Assembly: GCF_023856365.1 (NCBI RefSeq)
Contig: NW_026042806.1
Span: forward strand, 1-64,000
Direction of reading: 5' to 3'
Origin: Brienomyrus brachyistius
Taxonomy: Eukaryota; Chordata; Actinopteri; Osteoglossiformes; Mormyridae
DNA: 64,000 nt
Each line of letters starts with the position of its first letter. The first letter of the stretch is position 1. The notes under the pieces are model-generated. The model saw only the letters and a program-made list of their open reading frames with translations. It made no database searches and had not been told where the DNA came from. This document shows positions 20,975 through 32,698 of the stretch, piece after piece. The position numbers were made by a program, and so were the translations under genes.

Positions 20975-21137
20975 GTGGCACGGTGGTCCAGTAGGCGGCG
21001 CTGTTGCTTCACGCATCCATGTTTAGGGGTTTGAATCTGGCTTCTGCTCTGTCTGTGTGGAGTTTGCATGTTCTCCACATGCTGTGTGGGTTTCCTCCAA
21101 CAATCCAAAAACGCACAGTCAGGCTAATTGGTGTCTT
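20975..21137 (+). repeat. Dispersed teleost repeat, forward half (unit 2)
   Basis: Same element as at 2034, in the same intron. Confidence 0.6.
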
Positions 21138-21411
21138 TAATATTGAATGTGTGTCTTCTAGTTTATGATCAGTCTGTAATATGACAAAAATCACAGCATT
21201 TTCCACAGACATACAGCCAGTCACTTGTTATGTATACAAATCCAGACAAATCCATGTAGCTTGCAACATAATTCAGGCATTTTTTCATCTTTGTGAGGAT
21301 GAATTGTTACTAATGGTGTGCAGACTGACTAACATGTCTGTAGGTGGTTTTTCATTGCAGCGTAGACCAGTGTTACAATTGTACTCTGTAATATCTGTTC
21401 CAGTGCTGCAT

Positions 21412-21717
21412 CCATCCATTGTCTGAAACTGCTTGTCTAATTCAGGGTCCCTATGGGCGCAAGGCAGGGAACGTCCCATGACAGGGTGCCAACCAATTGC
21501 AGGACACGCTCACACTCCATTCCCTCGCACAAGCACACCTACCGGCAATTTGACAACTCCAATTAGCCTCAGCATGTTTTTGGACTGTGGGGGGAAATCA
21601 GAGTCCCTGGAAGGAACCCCACAATGACACAGGGGGAGCATGCAAACTCCATACACACGGAACTCCAGCGAAGACTTGAGTACACGTGCCAGAGGAGTGA
21701 GGCGACAGTGCAAACCC
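21412..21717 (-). repeat. Dispersed teleost repeat, inverted half, end truncated (unit 2)
   Basis: Same as 2471-2798 but stops at GACAGTGCAAACC. The terminal CACTGCACCACCATGCCACC seen in unit 1 is missing. Confidence 0.6.
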
Positions 21718-22258
21718 TGCTTTTTATTAACTATCCTTTCTCCTGTTTCCACTGCTCTCCTTTTCTCTGCACATGATGAAGAAGGAGGGGATAATGAAAA
21801 ACGGAGGTAAGCATTCAGCAGCATTTACAGTAGTGTGGGGGTCCAGCTAGCAGCATTTACCTGATCACACAGTAATGGGAAACTGTCATTTTAATTTTAA
21901 GGGAAAAAAATATTTTTTATTTGATTTTCTTAATAATAAACTTGAGATCCCATCCCATCCAGGGTGAGCCCTTGCCTTCTGCCCTGTGCTGCTGGGGAAT
22001 GACTGCAGGCCTGTTTTTACAAAATAGTGTAACATGTTGTGTGATAATCTCTAGCTATTTTCATGCTCTTTGTTAATGTCTCCTGTTCCTCACATGTGTC
22101 CTGTGTAATAGTACCGATGTGGCTGTACCGTGTTTCTATAAAGCATGTAAGACTTTACTGTTCACATCCACCCTCTTATTCAGCTCTTTGGTCCAGCTGG
22201 CTCTGTATGTAGGACTGAGCTGATCGGTGCTGCTGTCGATTATCAAGGTGGTTTTACT
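21718..22258. other. Intron block specific to units 2 and 3
   Basis: About 540 bases that replace about 180 different bases of unit 1 (2775-2976). A stretch at 21772-21808 could be read HDEEGGDNEKRR before a GTAAGC donor, an acidic cytoplasmic-type exon, but no AG acceptor lies where it is needed, so I do not call it an exon. Confidence 0.5.
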
Positions 22259-22348
22259 TCAGTCAGAACAGATTCACTGTTTTGTTCTTCAGGTTTAAAT
22301 GTGATATGTGTGACTGACAGACACACTGGTGTATTATATGTCTCACAG

Positions 22349-22550
22349 GTGGGAGCAGGTTCTGGATGCTGTACTGAAAGCTGGGACTGGTGTGTTTTAC
22401 CTGATTTGCACCATCATCACCATTCAGCTGCACTGGACCTCCTGTAGAAAGCAGGAACCAATCAGAGAGAAGCAGAGGGTCTCCCTGGATCAGAGGAAGC
22501 TGGCAGAGGAGATGACCTTCGTGGAGCAGAATGAGTCAGACGAGCTGTAA
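22349..22550 (+). pseudogene. Membrane-anchor and tail exon (unit 2)
   Basis: Same structure as 3064-3265, open from the acceptor to the TAA, with one Arg-to-Gln change (CRKQEPIREK). AATAAA follows at 22551. No tyrosine in the tail. Confidence 0.55.
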
Positions 22551-23095
22551 AATAAACGGTTATGCTAACTGCAGTGAAGCCTCTCTCACTCGGCCCTGCT
22601 CAGTCTGTACAGTCATAGCATGAGAGTCAGTTAAACACAGAGGGGATGATTATCTGCTGGCAACCTGTACAACCACGTATTGGCCACTTATTCACAAGTG
22701 CTTTGCTGCCACCTGCTGGTTAATGTTTAATAATCGTTATCTTGTGAAGGTAAGACTGGTTTTTATTAAATTGTCTCTTGATTCTGAAAAAATATGGTAC
22801 TATGCAAAAGTCTTGGGCCATCAAAGAAAACGTTTAATGCTATTTAATTGGGTTGTGTATATTTGCTCAGAACAAAAACACAATTATCATAAAAATATAT
22901 GCAAATTAAAAGTGACACAATAAAAACTAACAAGAATTTCTTCTTTTCTCCATAAAGTTACTGATGCCTTGTTGGATCGCTAGATGAACCACGCTTTGGA
23001 TCCTAAACCTCTCCTCAGGGGCACCCCAGCCATTCCATGTATTTGTTAAATTCTGCCACCAGCTCACTTAATTAATTAATTTAATTAAACAAATG

Positions 23096-23362
23096 TGTCA
23101 TGCCCGGCTCGTCCGCTCCTCCTGTGTGCCACGCCCCCTGATTACCCACGTGTTTTCTCCCGATTGTACCCAGCTGTATCTAGTTAATTTGCTCAGTCCT
23201 GTGTATTTCAGTCCGTGTCTTACCCGAGTCCTTTGTCCGTCATTGATGTCAGTTGATGTTCGTGCCCTCGTCCCTGAGATTAAACCCCTCGTTTGCCCTG
23301 ATTCTCGGCTGTCTGCCTGCTTCTTACCCGCCTGCCCGCGATCGCTGCCGTCTCCCGTGACA
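23096..23362 (+). mobile_element. Solo LTR (unit 2)
   Basis: Orthologue of the unit 1 LTR with the same AAATG flanks (23091-23095 and 23363-23367). 267 bases; it lacks the 20 bases between two CTGCCCGC repeats near the right end. The shared flanks show that it inserted before the array formed. Confidence 0.85.
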
Positions 23363-23668
23363 AAATGTTAATGATGCATTGATTAGCCATAGGAGTTGTG
23401 TTATAAAAAGATATAGGTCTATTGGATGGTTGGTGCAAATGTTTTACTAACTTTAGAAGAGATTTTGAAATGACTGGGCTGCCACACTTTGACGGACAAA
23501 ATATTATAATTCTAGACCAAGATGAAGATCATTTGAACATCATTTTCTTCGACAGCCCAAGACTTTTGTACAGTTTTGTATGTGTCTTTTATACTGGTCA
23601 TAATTTGTTTAAATACATGATTAATAAATTGATACTTTACAAAACATTTCATATTTTTCTGAAATTGG

Positions 23669-23995
23669 TAATTATTAAAAATGAATTTCACAAACTTAAA
23701 TGGTTTGGCTGCGATGGGCTGGCCCCCCATCCAGGGTTGTTCCCGTGCCCATTGCTTCCGGGATAGGCTCCGGACCCCCCACGACCCAGTAGGATAAGCG
23801 GTTTGGAAAATGGATGGATGGATGGATGGTAATTATTAAAAATGAATTTCACAAACTTAAATGGTTTGGCTGCGATGGGCTGGCCCCCCATCCAGGTTTG
23901 TTCCCGTGCCCATTGCTTCCGGGATAGGCTCCGGACCCCCCACGACCCAGTAGGATAAGCGGTTTGGAAAATGGATGGATGGATGGAGGGATAAA
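23669..23995 (+). repeat. Tandemly doubled GGAT-tailed repeat, period 161 (unit 2)
   Basis: The segment from TAATTATTAAAAATGAATTT to the ATGG run is present twice (23669 and 23830 starts). Unit 1 has one copy. The same duplication is in unit 3. Confidence 0.8.
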
Positions 23996-24075
23996 TGGTT
24001 TGGAGTTTTTAGGTCACCCCTCCTCGTCAGAGCCCACCAATCAGGGACTCTTTAAAAGAGTGATGTAATCGGGAA

Positions 24076-24340
24076 CGCCCACTTTTCAATCTGCAGTACA
24101 AATACACCAGCTTGTCTCTGCTAACAACAGCCTGTGAATGTCAGTTAAGGAGGAAACAGTACCACATACATATTGGCCAACATCAAATGAAAATGTAACA
24201 CACGAAAACAGGACTGCCCACTTATCACTCTGCGTAAAATCACACCAGCTTGTCTGAGCTGACAGCAGCCTCACATATCAGCTAAGGAGGAAGACGGCAT
24301 ATCAAAAGTAAAAAGAAAGACACCATCAAATGAAAATATC
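24076..24340. repeat. Diverged 140-base tandem repeat (unit 2)
   Basis: Equivalent of 4648-4911. Confidence 0.65.
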
Positions 24341-25458
24341 CCTGTGTGATCTATTGGTTTCTGCTTTCACTCCCATTAAATGACAGTAAGTCTAGTTGCT
24401 GTCCGTGGTGCTGAAAACCTGGATCAGTAAATTCCAAATGAAACTTCTTTACCTGATTTAACTGTAACTCACTTATTTTGTTGGCAATGATGCTTTGTTG
24501 AGTCTAGAAAGGCGCAAAGTGGGTTTCAGATAAATTAAATGAAGTAGTTTTGCTTAAAAACCAAAAAGCTTTGAACAATCAGTTCAGCTTTGGACTGTAG
24601 TGCTTCACAAAAGTAAAATCCATCCAGTTAAATCTCTTTATCCCCAAGTCAAGAAGATATCAAATGCAGAAGCACATTGTGGGAGATACAAGGTGCAGAC
24701 ACATTAAAAGCACTTTTTTTGTGTGAACATTATAAAACAGATTGATACACATTAAGCAGTTTGTAACTTTACATCCAGACCTACATCAGTCAGAAAAAGC
24801 AGGCGATGACCATCCCATCCAGCAGCTTCATCTCTGATTGTACAGAATCCCATGTCAGCGTAACTTCTGAAGTCATGACTAAACTAATTTCCAGCTCTGC
24901 CTTCAGTTTCATCTGTTAAATTAAATTAGGAACTAAACTAAACTAGGAGGGAAATATAGTCAAGCTACTTAAGTAGCCGAATTTTGTGTATCCACTAGAG
25001 GGCAGCCACACATAGATTCCCTTATGAATGGTTCTGATGCTTCCGGAAAGCACTGCACAGAGACCCAGGTATGCCAGTGAGGAACGGATAAAGAGCAGAC
25101 GGATCCAAATACTAGCTGTAATATATAGTATTTTCAATGAATTTAAACAAATTAATATAACAGTGTCAGAGTGTCAGATCCATGTGACTTTTTATGATTG
25201 AAGAACTTTGAAAGCCTGAATATAACTGAGGAGGCCCACGGACCCCATTATGTGTGAAACATCATTGTGGTGCTGAGAGAAACACAGGACTGCTGATAAG
25301 ACCCAGATGAAGTGAATTACCTGACTTTGCCCCCACCCATCCCCCCCCCCCCAGGATACCCCCACCCCTGTCATACAGACACCTTCCTAACGGACCTCAT
25401 GATTTGTGCTGATCCACACATATGAAAAAGACCTACTGCAGTGACATTTTAAAACTGT
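24341..25458. other. No gene seen (unit 2)
   Basis: Equivalent of 4912-6029, with a shorter C run near 25340. Confidence 0.5.
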
Positions 25459-25620
25459 ATAAAACATAATAAAGACTGAAATAAAGGCCTGAGGTCAGAC
25501 CCTCTGTATGTAGCACACAGTGTTTCTGCAGAGTCTCACACTCACATCCTGTATGACGACTTTTCTGCTTTTCAGAATAAGTCTGATTTCACTGCTCTTT
25601 GCTCATTTGCAATATGAGGA
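25459..25620 (+). repeat. Receptor-family 5'-region repeat, copy a (unit 2)
   Basis: Equivalent of 6030-6190. Confidence 0.5.
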
Positions 25621-26011
25621 AGTAACAGTTTAGAAAAGAACTAGACTTATTTGATTAATTTGTTTGTAGTTTAAATTCTGTGAGCATGAATGATTCACTG
25701 TGAAGACCAGCTATCAATAATTTTGCTATGAAATCATGTTTCTAAAATGATAAGATTCTAGATGAAATCAAAATATTTATTCCTGGTAAGAGCAGGACAA
25801 CAGCAGCATCAAACTGTTTTCCTTTTTACAGACAAGAAATAGACAGGAAATGCATCAGTGCACAAACAGTTTATGAAAATCAAAGATAGATGGATGATTT
25901 TTAAACATTTAAAACCCACAAAAAGGGAGGCAGTGAGGTTAAGGAGAGTCAGGAAGTCAGTGTCAGTCTCCACAGATCTGAGGTCAGCGATACACACATA
26001 AGGCTCCTCTG

Positions 26012-26051
26012 ATGCTCCTCTTCATCCTCTTCTTCACTGATGGGCCTCCAG
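26012..26051 (+). CDS. Leader exon (unit 2)
   Basis: Identical leader MLLFILFFTDGPP plus the first base of Gly, donor GTGAGG. The next domain 1 exon in phase is at 36501, about 10.4 kb downstream because unit 2 is shortened by its deletion. Confidence 0.65.
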
Positions 26052-27159
26052 GTGAGGATCACTTACTCTGGGACTCCACCATTCAGCGTAGTTAAGATGA
26101 AGATACATTTTGCACAATATACTTACTACATCTGTTTGTTTATATTCATATTGTTCCATGAAGTTTGATCACTTCCCGATTATAGTCTGTGGTGGTAGCA
26201 TGTTGACCGACTGATTTTAGAATTGACTGCAGTCTTCTTTGTGTCCACTATGTGGCAGCAGTATAAAGGAAATATCTTATTCTGTCACAGCTGCTGGTGT
26301 GTGTAAAAATTCACATACTCTGATAACAAGTAATTCTGCCTCCAACTGTTTGTCAGGGATCTGGGCAGGAATGAATTACATGCCGACTGTACATACAACA
26401 GAGATAGGCTCCTGGGAGAACTTTGCCAGAAGTTGAAACACGACTTTAAGAATGACACTGATACAGAGTACTCAGCTGTTTGGTTGAAACTAAATCTTGG
26501 TCTGGATTTTTACATTCTGGACCTGAACTACCCACTGCTGCACTGACCCCCACCTTCTTCTTTTTTTTTCCCTTTGTCCTGTCCGGCAGCTTTAGCAGAA
26601 TCATGGTCTGAATGCACTGCTGTGACAAACATGTTTGCTTTACCATGAGGGGTTCTATAAACTCTGTATAGGCCTCTCATGTTGATCGATTTCATTTTTT
26701 AAATTTAAAAAATTTATTTATTTCATTTTTAACCCGTAAAGTATTGCAGTGGGTGAGCTGGCCGAAGAGGATGGACAGATTAGGAGGGAAAAAAAGAAGG
26801 AAAAAGAAGAAAGGAGCAAGTGAGATGAAATGAAAGTTTTTAGCGGGTGTCTCTAACTTTGCTCTGCCATTGCATGCACACCACTTCCAGGGCCAGCCTT
26901 GCTCTCACGCTGATATACTGTCAGATTATGCACATCTTATATGTTGTTTTAACCCTTAGCGTATTAGTAAAGGCTGTTTTGTACTTACTTGATGTGATGG
27001 TCCACTTTACTGTGGCCTTGAGCCACATTAGAAATTTATTTCTGATATATTTAACTTAATCCTCATTTTTCTTTTGCCCATGAGCACGAAACAGCTAAAT
27101 AATTAGCATGATGCAGAAGTTATTCTCAGACAGGCACTTAATCTAAAAAGCAGAAATGT
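26052..27159. other. Intron-like sequence, no gene seen (unit 2)
   Basis: Equivalent of 6628-7739. Confidence 0.45.
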
Positions 27160-27380
27160 CATCATACACGATGTGAGGGTGAGACTGCAGACACACTGTG
27201 TGCTGCATACAGAGGGTCTGACCTCAGGCCTTTGTGTCAGTTGTTATTATGTTTGATTTGTGATTCTCACCTGGAGGCCCATCAGCGGATGAAGAGGAGC
27301 ATCAGAGGAGCCTTATGTGTGTCTCACTGACCTCAGATCTGCGCAGACTGGCACTTACTTCCTGATTCTCCATAACTTTG
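27160..27380 (-). pseudogene. Inverted, broken leader copy (unit 2)
   Basis: Equivalent of 7740-7960 with the same internal deletion and early TGA. Confidence 0.6.
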
Positions 27381-27641
27381 CTGTTTCTCTGTCTTTATCT
27401 GTTACTCAGGAGTCCTGAAGTCCAATGAAAAATCCGCTTTCTCCTGTCTATTTGGCTGATACAAGTTCTGCTCACTTCTGCTTGGGTTGCATGGATCACC
27501 AGCCACTTGTCACCAACTAACAGACCACAGCCTACCTGACCAATGTCATAACTGGTGCACCTAGGTATAAAATTTAGTCTCACTGTCTCCAAAAAAGGTC
27601 ACTGTCTGGAACCCCATGGAACCACATTTTTGATTCCTTAG

Positions 27642-28088
27642 GCAATTTTTACACTATGTGACAAACAAAAACAACACACAAGTTTGTCTCAACACAGGCT
27701 CCATAGTCAAGAAAGCACAGCAGCACCTCTACTTTCAGCGGAAGCTGAGAAAAGTCCATCTCCCATCCTCACAACATTTTACTGGGGAACTACTGAGAGC
27801 ATCCTGAGCAGCTGCATCACGGTCTGATTTGGGAACTGCCTCGCCTCAGATCATAAGACCAGCGGATAGTGAGGATAGCTGAGAAGATTATTAGAGTCTC
27901 TCTCCCCTCCATCATGGACATTCACATCACACGCTCCATCCGCAAAGCCACCAACATTGTGGATGACCGCACCCACCCCTCACATAATCTTTTCACTCTG
28001 GCATCTGGAAAAGCATTCAGGCCTCCACAACCAGACTCAGAAACATGGCGCCTGACTACTGAACTCTCAGGGACTGATCTGATACCAC
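27642..28088 (+). mobile_element. L2-like LINE C-terminus, longest copy (unit 2)
   Basis: Unit 2 keeps about 155 bases (27642-27796) that units 1 and 3 have lost. They encode TGSIVKKAQQHLYFQRKLRK, the block that precedes the SILSSCITV segment in L2-type reverse transcriptases. A frame change links it to FGNCLASD and the AEKIIRVSLPSIMDI block. Confidence 0.75.
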
Positions 28089-28109
28089 ACACAACACACA
28101 CACACACAC

Positions 28110-28692
28110 AGCTGTGTAATTATATCTTCGTGGGGACTCTCCATTCATTTCTATGGGGAAAACTGTAATCCCAACATGACAACTTTAACCCCTACCAACC
28201 CCTAACCTTAACCATATGTAACCAAACCAAAAACAAGACTTTTGGCATTTTTAGTTTTTTGACTGTATTTACAGATCTTTGTGAGTACCTGAAAATGCCC
28301 CCCAAAACATCAAAATAACAGGTTTTTGTCACATTGTGGGGGACATTTGGTCCCCACAATGTAATATACACCTAATCCACACACACACACAGAGTAGGTA
28401 TTTGAATCTTTGTGGGGATTCTCCATTCATTTGTATGGGCGTAACCCCAATCCTAACTATGGGAACCTTAAACATTGCAGTAGTTACCAAGCAGTAACAG
28501 TAAGCAACCAAATAAAATGCAAGACTTTTTGAATTATTCCTTTGGCTGCATTCAAAGAATTTAATAAAATTCAGTATCTTCTTACTTTCGGGAACGAAAA
28601 CATGTCCCTACAAAGTCAAAATAACATGTTTTTATAGCACTATGTACATAACCACCCACCCAAACGCGCGCACACACACACACACAAACAGG
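28110..28692. repeat. Diverged tandem fish repeat with CA microsatellites (unit 2)
   Basis: Equivalent of 8545-9130; CA tract lengths differ. Confidence 0.6.
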
Positions 28693-29381
28693 CCTACCTA
28701 CAGTATACCCTCCATAGATTACTGAATGAAATATCTGTAAAGCAGTTATTATGGCATGGCGTTTGGTTTGAACATGCAGTTTTTAAGAATATTGCGCTAA
28801 TTCTAAACGAAAGACTGCACTAATTCTAAAATGGCTATATAAGAACTTTATTTACCATTAAATAAATTATAAATCAAACCAAAATTTAGTCTCTCAAAAA
28901 ACTTGTATATGACATATCTTTGTTCACATTATGAGAAATTAAAAACACCAGGACACAGAATGTGAATAACAAGAACTATAGTGTTCTTTCTCAAAAGCGT
29001 ACCTACCAACGTGGCTAAAATGCTAATTGCGTTCGTCAGCTATGGAAAAAAAACAGCGGGGCACCCCAAACATCGCGGTATTACGCATTACCGTAATACT
29101 GCGTAGCAAAGACATAATGTCATAAAAAAATTACAGTCAGTATTTATAGACAGAACTGCGTGGTTTCCCATTGACAAGTAGATACATGGTTTACGGGCTT
29201 GAAGGCGGTTAGATCAACAAATCCAATCACGCTCAGCCAAAACAAGCACGAGCTAAACATACTACTATTGATTGGTTCACCTTCAAATTCGTCCCGCCCT
29301 GACAATTAATTCTCGTTTTCATTCGTTGACAATGGCGTCAGTACATATCTTCATCCTTTCGACCAATGAAAAATTTCGCTG

Positions 29382-29395
29382 GTTTCCATAGAAAC
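29382..29395. promoter_or_regulatory. RFX X-box-like site (unit 2)
   Basis: Same site as 9819-9832, upstream of the ATG at 29436. Confidence 0.4.
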
Positions 29396-29435
29396 AAAAT
29401 CAGTGCAGTTTGAACATAAACTTTCTGACAGAGCG

Positions 29436-29446
29436 ATGGCGCAGCG
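29436..29446 (+). CDS. Candidate first coding exon MAQ-R (unit 2)
   Basis: Equivalent of 9873-9883, donor GTGAGA kept. Confidence 0.3.
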
Positions 29447-30084
29447 GTGAGAAGCATCTCTTCCTATGTTTCTTGCTATTTCTTCAGATTATGTTTTGTT
29501 AGCATAGTTAATTATATATTTCATTGTATGTCGTGATATAGTTCATGCAAATATTGCCGCAAAATATAATTGAAATATATTTAAAATTAGTAGCTTAAAC
29601 TGTAGATGCTGTGGCCATTTTTCGTAATGTGATTGTTTATATTTAAATTGTAAGAGAAAATAATTGTGTTAAACTTAAAAACAACAAGCCTTATGGTTGA
29701 TATGATTGGTTTTACTCATCCGGTCTGTCGTAATGCGTTTCATCTGAAGATGTTATTCTGAAAAGAGCCCCTATACGTTTACTTTTTAAATGTCCCATGT
29801 TGTTGAAGTAAGATTAACCGTTTGCTGGGTTCATTACCATGGCGATGTTATAACGTACCGAAGCAGCGTCCTGATTTCGCCAGCGTTACTGTATAGGTTG
29901 TGAAACAGTTTTAGCAATTTGGCCGCTTCTATCGGAGTAGCCTCGATGCCACGAGCAGCCAATGAAGGCTCCATCCCTTTCCATAGGCATTCTTGGTGAA
30001 TAGCATTTAGCAAATGTCTGGAGTACGTTGAAAATACACAGTGTCTAGTTTGGCTTTGAGAGTATCACAGACGGCTAGTTAATT

Positions 30085-30429
30085 ATGTTAACCAGAATGA
30101 AAATTCCGAAAGCTGTTTCCTGGACCAACGACCAGCACTGGGGAGCCTGGGACCTGTGGGACGAGGTGATCGACTGGGGAGAGAGGAAAGGTTTGGAGGA
30201 GTGCTCACCAGCGACACCCCCCACTGTCCAGGCTGGGGAGGTTATGGGGGGACTGGGAGGTGTGACGGACTGGTGTAAGGGAGGGGAGGGTGTGAGAGTG
30301 ATAGGCAATGCTGGCATTGTTTCTGAGACTCTTCAGAGAGGAAACTGGCGGTGTAGAGATAGATGTGGGTCTGGTATAGATAGAAGATGTAGAAGTGGTG
30401 GAAAATTAATATTAAAGTTGAGCTTGTAG
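30085..30429 (+). CDS. Unrecognised 114-codon ORF (unit 2)
   Basis: Same translation as the ORF at 10522. Confidence 0.2.
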   Translation: MLTRMKIPKAVSWTNDQHWGAWDLWDEVIDWGERKGLEECSPATPPTVQAGEVMGGLGGVTDWCKGGEGVRVIGNAGIVSETLQRGNWRCRDRCGSGIDRRCRSGGKLILKLSL

Positions 30430-30592
30430 AGCTCTTGACACAGAGAAGAGCCAAAATACAAGGAAGATGAAGCTGTTGTTCTTCTGCTGCTGTTTGGGGA
30501 ACATTAAATGTTTGAAACAGTATCAAAGATAATGAATTAAGTGTGATAAATTTTGAGATGTATAGTGGAATGTTTATTAATAATTGTTAATG

Positions 30593-31738
30593 TGGCGCCC
30601 CTGAACCCCCTCGGTTGGCCGCCCCTGCCGGTTGTGTGGGGTCGGGGATGAGGACTAATCGGGGCCAGTCGGGGATCTGGCCCCGGTGCCGGGGGGGCCC
30701 ACTCCTGCACGCCCTTATTGCTCTCCTGGGCCGGACACCACATTTCATACAACACTAGAGCTTTGAGGGGCAGTGGGGAGGTTTTACTTGCACATTAGAC
30801 AGCACATGACACTAGGGCTGAGGAGGTGGGTTTAGGCAGGTGGGGCTCTGCCGTCTGCCAGTGGTGGGGTGCCCGTGCCTCGACTGTTCACCTGCTTTTT
30901 GCACTTTAGTTATATACACAGTCCATGCTACATTAGGGCCTTGGGGTGCAGGGAGGGGGATGGGGGACTCTGCCATCTGCCAGTGGTGGGGCCCTCATAC
31001 TCGAACTGCACCCACTAATTTTAATGTATTGTAGACATAAACACACAAGTCTCTCACACATGTACATGCACACTTCACATTAACATGGGACGGGGAATCA
31101 GTGGGGGCTGAGAGGTCCCCCCTAACTCTCTGTCTCTGGCCCTGCGCGTGTGGGGTGGCCCGGCAGGTAGAAGACGGCCCTGGCCGGTGTGGGCCGTCTC
31201 CTCTTGTGGGCTGCGGGCTGGGTGGTCCTTGGCTCTGCTGCGCCGTGGTGGGGCCCTGGCAGGCGGTCCGGGGTATCTAGGGATGCTCTGAGCCCTTCTA
31301 GGCGAATTGTAGGGTTCGGTCTGGGCTGGGCGGGGGGTCTGCCGCTCCCCGGTTGACGCAGGTCCGCTCCTGGGTGGTGGGGGGGGGGGGTGCACTTTGT
31401 TTGTATGGGTCTCCCTTAGATCATCCTGCAGTGTCGGGGAGGGGGGGGACGTGCCGGGTCGCTACAGTGGGCGGTGATCCGTCCTGCCGGGGAGCGGGCT
31501 GGGGGGACCGTCCGCCAGGGGAGTGTTCCCGGTTGATGGGGCCCTTTGGCCCTGGACCCGCTTCCCTCGGTGGAGGGCTTGCGGGAGGGACTGGGGGGCT
31601 CGCTGTCTGTCCCCCCTCTGCGGACCTCCTTTTACAGGGGTTGGGCCCCCCTTAGTCCCTCGTAGGCTCCCTCTCGGGTTGGGCGGGTGGTTGTCTTGTG
31701 GACATATGGCCATGGGCCGTGTGTTTCTTATGGTTGTT
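30593..31738. repeat. G-rich low-complexity tract (unit 2)
   Basis: Equivalent of 11030-12175, with scattered substitutions and G-run length changes. Confidence 0.6.
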
Positions 31739-31793
31739 TGTACTCTGTATTCCCCTACACTTTATTTTCTCCATCCCACCTTTACATCTCCAG

Positions 31794-31958
31794 CCCGCTG
31801 TTCCTGGGAAAAGCCACCTGCCAATCATCCTTGGAGCAGCAGTCATTCTCAGGATCTCCTACATCACAGATCACCTAATAAACACAGGACCTGTCGACGA
31901 CTGGAGAAAAGGAGAAACGCTGAAGCACACTGGGCATTTTGGAAGCATTTCATCATAA
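31794..31958 (+). CDS. Exon-like ORF (unit 2)
   Basis: Equivalent of 12232-12396, with Val for Ala in the hydrophobic segment (LGAAVILRISY). Acceptor and TAATAAA kept. Confidence 0.3.
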   Translation, partial: PAVPGKSHLPIILGAAVILRISYITDHLINTGPVDDWRKGETLKHTGHFGSISS

Positions 31959-32698
31959 TAAATTACCTTTGCCTTTACAGTTTCTGTGTACAGTTTCATT
32001 ATAGTAAATTGCACTTAGTTGTGATTACTCAGTTACAAAGACAATGGGTCACTCTATAATGGGTGATGGTATGCTTTTAGCTGTGCTTCCACAGGTTGTA
32101 TCTGCCTTAGTAAATGACTAAATGTCTTTTTCACAAATGATTTTGATTATGTTTGTAGAATTAAATTAAAGGTAAACCTGTACATTGGTTAAAATAACAT
32201 CTGACTGCTACAATAATACATCATACAGCGTTTTTTGTACTAATGTGCTACCTTGAGACATTCAGGTTGTATAATAAACAATTTTAATAAGAATTGTGTT
32301 AAGTAATTAACTTTCAAAATCTATCAATACCATGCAAAAGTGTAAAGTCAAATTTATGAGATACTTATTACAATAAACGGAAGTAGTCTGTACCCATTTA
32401 AAGAGGCTTTACATCGTACAGCTTCTTATACTGGTCTGGTTGGTGGGTATAAAGGATCTATTAGAAATCTTCCTCCTCCAAATGTATCATATCATTTCAT
32501 GAGTTTTGGTAGAGTGGGGGTAGCAGGATAATAATAGGATTTACTGGTTATTTTTAAACAAAGAGGAAGTACACAGTCCAACCAGGTACTATATTGAAAT
32601 GCTAACAAGTTTTTAAATATTTTTATTCAAGTGACTTTAAGTCTGGATAATTTTTTTAATGGTTGGAAACATGTGTATTACTGTAAATTAAATAATTA
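31959..32698. other. No gene seen; contains the unit 2 deletion junction at 32555
   Basis: ACTGGTTATTTTT is joined to AAACAAAGAGGAAG. In unit 1 these flank 12988-16155, so about 3.17 kb, including the whole Tc1 element and LINE piece, is missing. Confidence 0.75.

Noticed and set aside
21772..21808. Possible acidic cytoplasmic exon before a GTAAGC donor in units 2 and 3
   Set aside because: No AG acceptor at the required place and the segment is absent from unit 1.
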